64,000 bases of DNA, from positions 23,339 to 87,338 of the forward strand of contig JNKJ01000027.1 in the NCBI GenBank assembly GCA_000702025.1, in the 5' to 3' direction. The notes under the pieces are model-generated. The model did not search any database. It saw only the letters and a list, made by a program, of their open reading frames with translations, and had not been told where the DNA came from. The position numbers and the translations under genes are program-made. The DNA comes from Blautia schinkii DSM 10518. Lineage in GTDB: Bacteria; Bacillota; Clostridia; Lachnospirales; Lachnospiraceae. Below are positions 23,578 through 32,533 of this stretch, in pieces; the stretch's first letter is position 1, and each line of letters starts with the position of its first letter.

Positions 23578-24654
23578 TTATAAGTATTCAACAAGCTTCT
23601 TACCAATCACTTCCTCCGTAGCCTGCAAAAGCTCCGGAGCGTACATAGTTGGCGAAAGCTTCAGATTCTTTTTATCCGCCGCAATCACATAAACCTCCAG
23701 CCTTTCTTCCATCATTGCCGTAGTCACCGGCTCCCCGGTAAGCGCATTGATCGTCATGATGAGGTCCGGGAAAGTCGCCAGACGTTCTCCGTCCTTCTCT
23801 GCTGTGGCATATTCATTCCAGAAGGTCAGCTCGCATCCGTCCACAGACGCATATCCCACATCAAATCCGCCTGTAGTCTCGATGGAAAACTTCTCCACCC
23901 TGCCTTTTGCCAGCACTCTTCCGCCTAAGAACCCACATACACGGTTCACTGCCTCTTCCACAGAAATCTCAAGTCCACAGCGGAAAGCCCTGCCTGTTTC
24001 TATCGCCATGCTCACGCCGCCCAGAGCGCAGTTTTCCCTGGCATACGCTGCGGTCACCGGGTTTCTGGCAACAGCCACCAGGCCGCCTGCTTCAATAGAT
24101 GCCATACGCACCAGCTTGGAGGTGTGCTCAATACTTCCCTCAAAAAAACACTCCACATGGTCGCCTGTTTCAGGATTTCCGCCCACACATGCCTGTACGG
24201 TCTTATAATCCTTCACCCGGTGCAGATTCATGCTTCCCATCACTCCTGTGGGATGGGCGCGTCCGTTGCATGGGGCGTCAACCACCGGGAGTCCGAGGAT
24301 TGCAGCCTGCAGCCAGCCGTTTACCGTCGCTTCGCCGCCCTGCTCATTCGTGATGATTCCACCGATACGGAAATCACAGTTATCTTTTAGGATTTCCACG
24401 GTTCGCGCCAGGTCTTTTCCTGTCATAAACTGCTTTTCCGCCTTAGGCGCTCCCACCAGGGAGGCAGTGAGCAGAATATCGTCATCTGCCACAGCCTCAA
24501 TGGGAACAAGGCGTAAATCTGTATACTGCACGGCGATTTCCGCATATTTCCGGCCCTTTTTCGCATCGCCGCCTCCGCCCCCACCGAGAATGGTACCTCC
24601 GGTGAGCGCGTCGTCAAGAATCTCCTTTGTCAGACGAATTCCCTTTTTATCCAT
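23578..24654 (-). CDS. DUF917 domain-containing protein
   Basis: 358 residues, the typical length. N-terminal LTGGTILGGGGGGDAKKGRKYAE is the glycine-rich signature of DUF917; later NEQGGEATVNGWLQAAILGLPVVDAPCNGRAHPTGVMGSM and TTGGFDVGYASVDG. Family members are found near hydantoinase/HyuA-type genes and some are named S-methyl thiohydantoin desulfurase. Predicted cytoplasmic enzyme of the pucR-OPT cluster, acting on the imported compound or an intermediate; specific reaction unknown. Confidence 0.88.
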   Translation of the reverse strand: MDKKGIRLTKEILDDALTGGTILGGGGGGDAKKGRKYAEIAVQYTDLRLVPIEAVADDDILLTASLVGAPKAEKQFMTGKDLARTVEILKDNCDFRIGGIITNEQGGEATVNGWLQAAILGLPVVDAPCNGRAHPTGVMGSMNLHRVKDYKTVQACVGGNPETGDHVECFFEGSIEHTSKLVRMASIEAGGLVAVARNPVTAAYARENCALGGVSMAIETGRAFRCGLEISVEEAVNRVCGFLGGRVLAKGRVEKFSIETTGGFDVGYASVDGCELTFWNEYATAEKDGERLATFPDLIMTINALTGEPVTTAMMEERLEVYVIAADKKNLKLSPTMYAPELLQATEEVIGKKLVEYL

Positions 24655-24700
24655 ATCACACCTGCTTTCTTAACCTCAAATATTTTATAAAAATCATGTG

Positions 24701-26392
24701 CTATTTCTTCTTTCCTATCGCCAAAGTGGCTGTAAAGAAGCTGTAGAGCGCAGCGCCTGCCAGTGCTCCGGCACCGAGAATATTGAGGATTTCTTTGTTC
24801 TCGCGGTTCCTTTTCACTAATACATAGCGCAGCAACAGGGCGAGGATAACCGTCACACCATTGATGGTAGTACCCACCAAAAGACCTGTAGCAAAAAGAA
24901 TACCTACCTGTCTGGAACCGCCGATGAGCTGGATCACAGCACCCGGAATCGCCCAGATGAGAAGCCATTTCGCCACGTCTCCGCCTGCACCCGCTTCAAT
25001 AGTTGTTGCAAATGTAGCATCCACAGGAGCAAAAAGTCCCTGTCCAAAATATTTATTCGCGAGAATCGCAACCATCACTGCGGCCACGGTAAACGCGAGA
25101 ATCTCAGAAAAATACTGCTGCTTTCTTCCCTCTTTTTCAAGCTCAGGGTCTGCACCGTTTCCGCGAAGGATATATCCGCATTTCAGGTCATAGGCCATAT
25201 CAGAGAAAGCCGGGCCTGTCGCTGCAGTATAGGCAACCAGAATTGCAAGAGGCATTGGCGGGAATCCGATGAGCATACCTACCAGCAGGAAAATAAGCGC
25301 GGTAGCAAAGCCCGGAAACCAGCCGGAATACATCGCGGAAATACCCACGATCAGCTCGGATGCAATAGCTGCAAAAGCAGCATAAATCACCCAGACGATC
25401 AGTCTCGGAACAGACATATCTGAATAAATACCTGTCGCTACTGCCAGGATGATCGCCATACCGAAGTATGCCACATATCCCCAGCCAAGAGCTTTCTTCA
25501 TATTCGCCATACTCTGAGTGAATTTTCCGGCAGCGCTCTTGTCGCTTCCGGATTTGGAAAACAGCATTTTACATACCTGGAGAAGAGCAATCATTCCCGC
25601 ACCGATCATAATTCCGTGAGGCATGTATTTAAACATCGGCTGGGATGCAAGCTCGGCTCCCTCACCAAAAAGATTTGTGATAATTCCAAAGCTGTGACCG
25701 AATACATTGAGGATAAATCCGTTATCCTTAATCACACCAATTACAACACTGCCCACGCCCAAAGCTGCCATTGCCGCAAAATCACCGAACCATGACACAC
25801 CAAGCAAATCTGTGGGGATACCAATGATCTTACCACCAACACCAATCACCGCGCCGACGATCAGAAGCATGGCCTTACGTCCTTTTTCTACAACCGCCAG
25901 AATCGCCTGTGCGGAAGCCACACCCGGAGGCCATGCGCCTGCTGCGGGAAACATTTCTGTATCAAAGGTTTTGTAAAGGATGGTCGCGTCAATGATGGTG
26001 GCAATATAAACTCCTACCAGCATGGGTACCATCAGGTCCGGTCTGCCCATAATGACCGGAATACCGATTGGCAGCAACAGACTGTTCGCTGCCGAAAAAG
26101 TCGCGCCTGATATGGATGTCTGTATCAGGTTCTGACTATGAATACTCTTATACTTTTGAAGAAACTTAATCGGGATGCGGGATAAAATGATGGCAAATAA
26201 TGCACCCACAATGGATGTGTTAGGCGCAACACCGGTGCGTACGATCAGCTCCAGGCCGATGATTGCTCCGATAACACTCATCGCAATATTGAGTATCAGC
26301 ACGTTTGGCGAAAATGCCTTGGGATGCTCTGCAGCCGTAATCTTAATCTGTTCAAGCTGCAGGTTTTCTTTGTTACGTTCTTCGTTTGTCAT
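24701..26392 (-). CDS. OPT (oligopeptide transporter) family membrane protein
   Basis: 563 residues from ATG 26392 (AGGAGG 7 bases upstream; the frame extends to 26449 without a ribosome site). At least a dozen hydrophobic helices; family patterns include FSPNVLILNIAMSVIGAIIGLELI, QNLIQTSISGATFSAANSLLLPIGIP, FPAAGAWPPGVASAQAIL and DMAYDLKCGYILRG. OPT proteins move oligopeptides, modified peptides or metal-chelates into the cell. As first structural gene of the operon, it likely imports the substrate processed by DUF917, DUF1177, AroM, M29-like and racemase proteins. Confidence 0.87.
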   Translation of the reverse strand: MTNEERNKENLQLEQIKITAAEHPKAFSPNVLILNIAMSVIGAIIGLELIVRTGVAPNTSIVGALFAIILSRIPIKFLQKYKSIHSQNLIQTSISGATFSAANSLLLPIGIPVIMGRPDLMVPMLVGVYIATIIDATILYKTFDTEMFPAAGAWPPGVASAQAILAVVEKGRKAMLLIVGAVIGVGGKIIGIPTDLLGVSWFGDFAAMAALGVGSVVIGVIKDNGFILNVFGHSFGIITNLFGEGAELASQPMFKYMPHGIMIGAGMIALLQVCKMLFSKSGSDKSAAGKFTQSMANMKKALGWGYVAYFGMAIILAVATGIYSDMSVPRLIVWVIYAAFAAIASELIVGISAMYSGWFPGFATALIFLLVGMLIGFPPMPLAILVAYTAATGPAFSDMAYDLKCGYILRGNGADPELEKEGRKQQYFSEILAFTVAAVMVAILANKYFGQGLFAPVDATFATTIEAGAGGDVAKWLLIWAIPGAVIQLIGGSRQVGILFATGLLVGTTINGVTVILALLLRYVLVKRNRENKEILNILGAGALAGAALYSFFTATLAIGKKK

Positions 26393-26624
26393 ACTCTTTC
26401 CTCCTTTGTCATGGTATAAAAACAGCCGGTGTGAGTTCACTGCCCACATCGGCCTTTACACATTTGCATTATATCACTTTAATCTGTTGAATTTATGCAA
26501 TACTACGACGAAATCTTATCCAGGTGTTTGTGCTTCGTGCACAATGACAATACTGTTTCCAGTCAAAAGCCACTTGTTTTTGTATGGTGGACATTATGCC
26601 GTCTATTCTCTTATGTGTTTTATT

Positions 26625-26695
26625 TCTTTACTTAGTTTCTTCTTTTACTTAACTTCTTCCTTTACTTAGCTTCTTCTTTTACTTAACTTCTTCCT
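26625..26695. repeat. Four 17-bp tandem repeats at 3' end of pucR
   Basis: On the minus strand, GAAGAAGTTAAGTAAAA-type units occur four times in a row (17 bp each, a few substitutions). The first unit contains the end of pucR itself (GAA GAA GTT AAG TAA), so the array repeats the gene's last codons and stop. Confidence 0.85.
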
Positions 26696-27905
26696 TCATA
26701 TAGTCCTTAATTCGCAGTGCAAACCCTAGTCGCAGAAGATGTTCGGAGCTGGACAGATCACACTCCATGAGGTTCTCAATCTGCTTAACCCGGTAGGCCA
26801 TCGTATTGCGATGGAGATACAGCTCCTCGCCTGCTGCGGTACGGGAACCGCGGTGGCGTATGAGTGCCTCCAGGGTCTGCTCCAGGTGGCTGTCATGATC
26901 ATGGTCATAAATTTCCAGACAAGCCAGAGTGTCGTTCACGTATTTGCACACATAATCCTCCTTGCTCAGACGAAGCATTACCTGCTCAAACTGCTCGTCC
27001 TCTATCCAGAGTATCTCCTTTTTCATGCGGGGCGCGGCGGCAATGCGCACGGCATCCTGCGCGTCTCGGTACGCCTTGTTTAGTGCAAGATAGCTGTAAA
27101 AGCTCCTCGACACTCCGGTGACAGATTCATACTTATGTCTGGCGGAAATCCTCCTTCGGATTTCCATGCATAGTTCCTGTAGCTTTTGTTTTTCCAGGGT
27201 ATCGCGGAGGATGCAGATACATTCATCCTTTCTGATGATTACCTGCCCCCAGATCTGGCTGATTTCCAGGAACATCTTTATATTCCGGTAGATTTTGTCC
27301 ATATTTTCTTCACGGGAAGCTGTGGCATAGCTGTCCTGGACAATGCGGAATACAGCCACTCTCAAAGGGGATGCCGGCCAGTGCAGGGCATTTACCCGGT
27401 ACTCCGCTTCCTCCTCCTGGGTGATTTTCCCATTGATAAGCTCTGTGAATAACTTGGCATCCAGTTCTTTCTGATTGTATTCACCCATCTGATACCTGGT
27501 AGAAAGCTCCACATTGTTTTTTGCCTCCACGATTGCCACCATGACCGGGTACACTGCCTCGATAAATCCCGCATCATTATTCAAAAAAAACAAGGGAAAA
27601 TTCAAGGCGTCCGCCAGCTCCAGCGCCTCCTTGGGAAACTCCTCAAAAAACCTGGTCTTAATCGCCAGTGCCGAGGCATTCGCGTCATTCATGCTTCGTA
27701 TCAGACTTATAAGCGCACGTTTATCATTTCGGATGGCATAACCGGTTGTTATCATCAGCACATTCTCTCTGAGCCAGGGCTGCACATCCGGCTGCTCCAT
27801 CATATCGTAATATTCCACCACCCTGTCCAGACCTCCGAACCCTGCTACCAGAGTCGCACTTCTGTGTTCCCAGAGCTTTTGTATGTCACGCACTGTCAAA
27901 TTCAT
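26679..27905 (-). CDS. PucR-family transcriptional regulator
   Basis: 408 residues from ATG 27905 (AAGGAAG 8 bases upstream; an in-frame start 11 codons before is less likely). N-terminal PucR domain: NLTVRDIQKLWEHRSATLVAGFGGLDRVVEYYDMMEQPD and LMITTGYAIRNDK; middle region with IDKIYRNI-like and YRDAQDAVRIA; C-terminal PucR helix-turn-helix LEQTLEALIRHRGSRTAAGEELYLHRNTMAYRVKQIENLM. Such regulators control purine, gamma-aminobutyrate or other nitrogen-compound catabolism. It lies upstream of and in line with the OPT operon (286-bp gap with tandem repeats) and is the probable regulator. Confidence 0.92.
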   Translation of the reverse strand: MNLTVRDIQKLWEHRSATLVAGFGGLDRVVEYYDMMEQPDVQPWLRENVLMITTGYAIRNDKRALISLIRSMNDANASALAIKTRFFEEFPKEALELADALNFPLFFLNNDAGFIEAVYPVMVAIVEAKNNVELSTRYQMGEYNQKELDAKLFTELINGKITQEEEAEYRVNALHWPASPLRVAVFRIVQDSYATASREENMDKIYRNIKMFLEISQIWGQVIIRKDECICILRDTLEKQKLQELCMEIRRRISARHKYESVTGVSRSFYSYLALNKAYRDAQDAVRIAAAPRMKKEILWIEDEQFEQVMLRLSKEDYVCKYVNDTLACLEIYDHDHDSHLEQTLEALIRHRGSRTAAGEELYLHRNTMAYRVKQIENLMECDLSSSEHLLRLGFALRIKDYMKEEVK

Positions 27906-27939
27906 CTCTGCCACTTCCTTCTCATACAAATCCTGCAAT

Positions 27940-28051
27940 GTATTTAATCTGCAACATATTTAACCTTCAACATATTTAACCTTCACTATATTTAACCTAC
28001 ACCATATTTAGCCTACACTATATTTAACCTACACCATATTCAACCTACACC
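27940..28051. repeat. Seven 16-bp tandem repeats upstream of pucR
   Basis: Six units ATATTTAACCTACACC or close variants (27956-28051) plus a more diverged seventh at 27940-27955, all exactly 16 bp, begin 35 bp upstream of the pucR start codon. They occupy most of the pucR promoter region and could be iterated binding sites or slippage products. Confidence 0.9.
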
Positions 28052-28124
28052 ATATCTTAAGTTCGTATTATATAACATTTTACTTTACCATTCCAGTATC
28101 ATTTGACTTTTTATGTCTAAAAAA

Positions 28125-28151
28125 GAGCAGGCGACCTTTCATCGCCTGCTC
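28125..28151 (-). terminator. Terminator of SGNH secreted protein gene
   Basis: Minus strand GAGCAGGCGA / TCGCCTGCTC (10-bp perfect stem, 28151-28142 with 28134-28125) followed by TTTTTTAG, 30 bp after the stop codon. Confidence 0.9.
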
Positions 28152-28181
28152 CCATGAGCGTTCAAACATCAAGCCCCGCTG

Positions 28182-30746
28182 TCAGCGGATACCATATTTG
28201 TTGACTTCCGTAATACAATATTTATAAATTCTCTTATATGTCTTAGTAGTGTAATGAAGTCCGTCGTCCGTATTGGAATCAACGCCCCTTCCGGAATTTG
28301 TTCCAAATCCGCTTTCCATCAACATCTTGTAAGTATCAATGTATGTATATTTACCGCCTGTACACAGATTGAGCCTGATAGAATCATTGAATTTCCGCAC
28401 ATCCGCCTCTGCCCGCGTACTATGTCCGCTCGCTGTTATCATCTTACTGTTGACCGGATTCACTGACATATAAAAGAGCACACAGCCTTTTTCCTTTAAC
28501 TCAGAAGCCAGTGAATTCATATAGCTGACATAGTTAGCTGTGTTCCATAAATCGTTGACACCCAGGTTGAATATAACGGCTGTTTTTTTCGATAGGATAC
28601 TGGTGCTGCCCTCTCCTACCGCACTCATCAACGCAGTATACCCCTGTGATTTAAGCCAGCTATATCCTTCCCCTTCCCTGCTGATAAAGGTTATTCCCTG
28701 TGTAAGCGAACTGCCAAACTGCTGATTTAAAGTCAAGGCCATTCGGTTCGTCCTGGAATCTCCCACGAAAATGACTTTTTCATATTTACGAAGATCCGGC
28801 TGTGATAATGTATCTGCGGTAACCTCCGGCTCCAGCGCACGGTTGAACACCACAGCATACAAATCTGTAGCTTTCGTTATCTTTATGCTTTCACCAGCCT
28901 CATATTTCGGAGCAACGGTCTGATTCGGACTTTCTGACCAGCCCATAAAGGTATATCCGGCCTTATTAGAAACACTTGGCAAAACAAACGAATCACCCTG
29001 GCTCACAGACAAGGTTCTGTAAACCGTGCCATTATTATAGTGCAGTACCAGTGAAACAGATTTCCTCTGTACCGCATAAAAAGAGAGGTTCTTTGTCACA
29101 TTATACTTCTGCCCCTCACGCATACCCGGCACAGTGGCATTCTTACTCAACGACCACCCAAGATTAAGATACCCGGCTCTGTCTGGTATACTCGGCAGAG
29201 TAATCATAGTATCCTCCTCAATCTTCTTTTTCTGCAGTGCCTTGTACGCGGTATTGGTAGAGCCATTACCCAGATAGAATGTCACCGTATAGTATTTGCT
29301 CTTTGTCCGCACAGTGTAGAACTTCATGTTCTTTGTAACTTTTATCTTGGTCCCCGCCTTATAAACAGGCTTGGTTCCCTTAAGCGTAGTCGTCCAGCCC
29401 ACATTCTGGTAGCCTGCAGCCTTCGGGAGCTCCGGCAGGATAATGTATGTATTCTTGGCAACCTTCTGATTCAGCTTAGAATATGTCTTACTGGTACTGG
29501 TGCCGCTGTTATTATTGAACGCAACTGTATAGGTCGGCAGCTTTTTACGCACTGCATATAGCTTCAGATTCTTTGTAATTTTGATAGATTGTCCCGCAAG
29601 ATAAACCGCCTTGGTATCGTTTTTCTTCGTGGACCATCCAAGGTTCGTATACCCGCTGGCCGCCGGAACAGCCGGAAGCTTCAGCTTATTATTTTTCAAC
29701 ACATTGGTGTTTAAAGCCTTCAGCGCTGCATTGGTAGAGCCGCTCGGGTTTAAAAACGTCACGCTCATAACCTTGGATACTGCATAGCGCACCATGTATA
29801 AGCTTACATTCTTTGATACCGTAAACTTTTCACCAATTTTATACTGTACCGTGCTGCTTCCCCTCGTAAGTGTCCAGCCAAAGTTGACATACTTGCTGTT
29901 TGGAAAATCCGGAAGTGAAATCGTGTCACCCTTAGCAATCTTCATTTGCCCGCCGTTAAACACAGCCGTGCCTGAGTTGTTGTAAAAGGTGACCAGGCAC
30001 ATGTCCTTGCCCTCTACCGCATACAGAGTCAGTACTCCGTCCACGATATATTCAATCAGGTCCTCCTCCATGGAAAGTGTAAGCGGTTCTCCGCCTTCAA
30101 TGAGAATCCCATCATCCGGCGCTTCCAGATCAAGCTTCCATCCGCTGCCCTCCGCATCCTCAAATTCCGGGACACCAGGTATCTGTATGGTTTCTCCAAC
30201 CTTCGTCTCAATCTCCAAATCCTCATAGTAGGACTTGCCCGTATTATCGGCGAAACGAATCACTACCGGGTCTCCTATATGTATCAAAGAGCCGGTACCC
30301 GGAGTTTCCTCACCAAAAAGTACCACATCCGCGTCAGTGCTTCCCTCAGGATGTGTGCTGATGGCCGCATTGGCAGTGCTTCCCGAATTAACACCACTCC
30401 CCGCATTTGCAGCGTTTCCCACACCGGCACCATTGTCCGCCGCTGTATTGTCATTGCCAAGTCCAGCATTCCCCTCAGGCAAACCGTCACTGAATACATC
30501 CCCCGGATTCGCCGCAGCTCCGTCCGATGCACTTCCGGCCCCTACAATACCACCCGATGTACCCCCATCCGATGCACTTCCACCCGATGGACTTCCACCC
30601 GAAGATACACTGTCCCCGGAAGAAAATACATCCGACGCATCGAAAGCAGACGCAGATACCTGCACACTGGTAAGCAGCATCACCACTGTGAGCATCCAGC
30701 ACAATATTCTTCCTTTTCTCCGATTTCCAACTCTCTTATTCTTCAT
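28182..30746 (-). CDS. Secreted protein: low-complexity linker, Listeria-Bacteroides repeats, SGNH hydrolase domain
   Basis: 854 residues. Signal peptide (GRILCWMLTVVMLLTSVQVSASA), then a Gly/Ser/Ala/Asn-rich linker (about 40-140). From about 170 to 640 come repeats of about 70 residues with the InlB B-repeat / Flg_new pattern, each ending like SLYMVRY, KLYAVRK, KFYTVRT, SFYAVQR, DLYAVVF and containing a G-Y-x-x-G-W turn. The last 200 residues form an SGNH-type domain: VIFVGDSRTNRM (Ser nucleophile), FNLGVNDLW (block III Asn) and TDDGLHYTTKTY (Asp-His). Probably a surface or extracellular esterase/deacetylase acting on polysaccharide. No LPXTG is seen. Ends in a strong terminator. Confidence 0.88.
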   Translation of the reverse strand: MKNKRVGNRRKGRILCWMLTVVMLLTSVQVSASAFDASDVFSSGDSVSSGGSPSGGSASDGGTSGGIVGAGSASDGAAANPGDVFSDGLPEGNAGLGNDNTAADNGAGVGNAANAGSGVNSGSTANAAISTHPEGSTDADVVLFGEETPGTGSLIHIGDPVVIRFADNTGKSYYEDLEIETKVGETIQIPGVPEFEDAEGSGWKLDLEAPDDGILIEGGEPLTLSMEEDLIEYIVDGVLTLYAVEGKDMCLVTFYNNSGTAVFNGGQMKIAKGDTISLPDFPNSKYVNFGWTLTRGSSTVQYKIGEKFTVSKNVSLYMVRYAVSKVMSVTFLNPSGSTNAALKALNTNVLKNNKLKLPAVPAASGYTNLGWSTKKNDTKAVYLAGQSIKITKNLKLYAVRKKLPTYTVAFNNNSGTSTSKTYSKLNQKVAKNTYIILPELPKAAGYQNVGWTTTLKGTKPVYKAGTKIKVTKNMKFYTVRTKSKYYTVTFYLGNGSTNTAYKALQKKKIEEDTMITLPSIPDRAGYLNLGWSLSKNATVPGMREGQKYNVTKNLSFYAVQRKSVSLVLHYNNGTVYRTLSVSQGDSFVLPSVSNKAGYTFMGWSESPNQTVAPKYEAGESIKITKATDLYAVVFNRALEPEVTADTLSQPDLRKYEKVIFVGDSRTNRMALTLNQQFGSSLTQGITFISREGEGYSWLKSQGYTALMSAVGEGSTSILSKKTAVIFNLGVNDLWNTANYVSYMNSLASELKEKGCVLFYMSVNPVNSKMITASGHSTRAEADVRKFNDSIRLNLCTGGKYTYIDTYKMLMESGFGTNSGRGVDSNTDDGLHYTTKTYKRIYKYCITEVNKYGIR

Positions 30747-30967
30747 AAATACTCCTCTGCTAATCCACTACACTCCAAACACACCAAACACGCCATTCAC
30801 CATTCCTCAAATCTTCTTTGGAATTACTTGGTATGCTAAGTATAAAGGATTCTTTTCCATCTTTCAACCATAAGAAAGACGTTTTTCATCCGTTTTTATC
30901 CATAATTGGCATTATTCCTGCTCTTACTTATATAATGCACGACACAGCCATTTTATTGCATCGTCCT

Positions 30968-31006
30968 GAAAAAAAATCCTGCATCTGTGAGCTCCAGATG
31001 CAGGAT
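30968..31006 (-). terminator. Terminator of galK-galT operon
   Basis: Minus strand ATCCTGCATCTG / CAGATGCAGGAT, 12-bp perfect arms (31006-30995 and 30987-30976) with a 7-nt loop and eight T residues after it. The rest of 30747-31022 holds the promoter region of the SGNH gene; nothing else recognised. Confidence 0.95.
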
Positions 31007-31022
31007 AAATTCTAAGCTGACT

Positions 31023-32513
31023 TTACAGTGTTTGGATAAAGCGCATAAACGCTTCTCTTCCCTCCGGTGTACATTTGTAAACTCCGGCGTCCTCCAAAAC
31101 ATGGATAAACACTTCTCCAACCTCTTTGCGCAGTACTTCCTGGATATTATCCTTGTCAAGCTTCTCATACTTAGGCAGGAATTCTGCAACCCAGGCAGCA
31201 TGCTTCTCGATCTTTTCGTTGGAAGCCACGTCCTTGCCTCCCAGAATGTACTCCTCCAGAAGCTCCAACTCTTCCTTCAGTCTGGCCGGAAGCACGGCAA
31301 GCCCCATCACCTCGATAAGTCCGATGTTCTCTTTCTTAATATGGTGATACTGCGCGTGCGGATGGTAAACACCGAGAGGATGCTCCTCTGTGGTAATATT
31401 ATTACGCAGAGTGAGGTCCAGCTCAAACGTGTCGCCAATCTTACGCGCAATAGGAGTAATGGTATTGTGCGGCTCTCCGTCTGTCTCCGCAAAGATGAAT
31501 GCGGCCTCATCCGTATAACCTCTCCAAGCGTCCAGCACATGTGAAGCCAGATCGATCAGACGTTTCTCATCTTTATGACGGATACGCAGCACAGAAAGCG
31601 GCCACTTCACGATTCCCGCTTCCACATCCTCATAACCCGGAATCGTCACCTGCTGCTCAATAGGAGCCTTCGCCATTGCAAATGTATAGTGCCCGCCCTG
31701 GAAATGGTCATGGCTTAAAATAGAACCGCCTACGATCGGCAGATCCGCATTGGAGCCCAGGAAATAATGCGGAAACAATTTCACAAAATCAAACAATTTC
31801 ACAAAGGCATTCCGCTCGATTTTCATAGGTGTATGTAGATTATTAAACACAATACAATGCTCATTATAATAGACATAAGGAGAATACTGGAAGCCCCACG
31901 GACTGTCATTGATGGTGATGGGGATAATCCTGTGGTTCTCTCTGGCCGGGTGATTGGCACGCCCCGCATATCCCTCATTCTCCGGACAAAGGAGGCATTT
32001 CGGGTAACTGCTGGACTTAGCTAGCTTGGCAGCCGCTATCGCTTTAGGGTCTTTCTCAGGCTTGGAGAGATTTATGGTGATGTCAATCTCACCGTATTCA
32101 CTCTCCACAGTCCACTTCTGGTCCTTTTTCACACGGTAACGCCGGATATAGTCACTGTCCTGGCTAATCTTATAGAAATAATCCGTAGCCCCCTCAGGAC
32201 TCTTTTCATATTTATCCCAAAACTCCTTCTGAACCTGGGCCGGACGCGGCATCAGACAATTCATCAGCCTGGTGTCAAATAAGTCACGGTACACAATACT
32301 GTCCTCAATAAGTCCGCGTTTCACAGCCTCATCCAGAAGTCCCTGCAGAACCTCCTCCAGGTCAATATCCTTGTACTCCTCTTCCGGCTCCGCATACTCA
32401 TCTTCCTTAAAAACATCCAGAAGAAGATTGGTAGTATAGTTCTTTTCACACGCAGGTGTCAGGCCTGTCTCAATTCCGTACTGCACTAATTTCTTGATGT
32501 TCTCGTAAAACAT
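31023..32513 (-). CDS. galT: UDP-glucose--hexose-1-phosphate uridylyltransferase, class II
   Basis: 496 residues from ATG 32513, preceded by AGGGGAG at 6 bases. This is the long Firmicute class II GalT, not the 340-residue E. coli type. Family landmarks: YFYKISQDSDYIRR, KCLLCPENEGYAGRANHPARENHRII, SPYVYYNEHCIVFN and GGSILSHDHFQGGHYTFAM (HxH-type active site). It exchanges UMP between UDP-glucose and galactose-1-phosphate in the Leloir pathway. Gene lies 20 bp after galK in the same operon; no galE or galM is seen nearby. Confidence 0.95.
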   Translation of the reverse strand: MFYENIKKLVQYGIETGLTPACEKNYTTNLLLDVFKEDEYAEPEEEYKDIDLEEVLQGLLDEAVKRGLIEDSIVYRDLFDTRLMNCLMPRPAQVQKEFWDKYEKSPEGATDYFYKISQDSDYIRRYRVKKDQKWTVESEYGEIDITINLSKPEKDPKAIAAAKLAKSSSYPKCLLCPENEGYAGRANHPARENHRIIPITINDSPWGFQYSPYVYYNEHCIVFNNLHTPMKIERNAFVKLFDFVKLFPHYFLGSNADLPIVGGSILSHDHFQGGHYTFAMAKAPIEQQVTIPGYEDVEAGIVKWPLSVLRIRHKDEKRLIDLASHVLDAWRGYTDEAAFIFAETDGEPHNTITPIARKIGDTFELDLTLRNNITTEEHPLGVYHPHAQYHHIKKENIGLIEVMGLAVLPARLKEELELLEEYILGGKDVASNEKIEKHAAWVAEFLPKYEKLDKDNIQEVLRKEVGEVFIHVLEDAGVYKCTPEGREAFMRFIQTL

Positions 32514-32533
32514 ATCCAGCTCCCCTTTCATTG

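Noticed and set aside
27940..28051. CRISPR-like array
   Set aside because: Repeats are directly adjacent without spacers and only 16 bp long; no cas genes nearby.
30235..30873. 212-codon frame rich in Pro/Ser/Thr
   Set aside because: Antisense to the Gly/Ser-rich linker of the SGNH protein.
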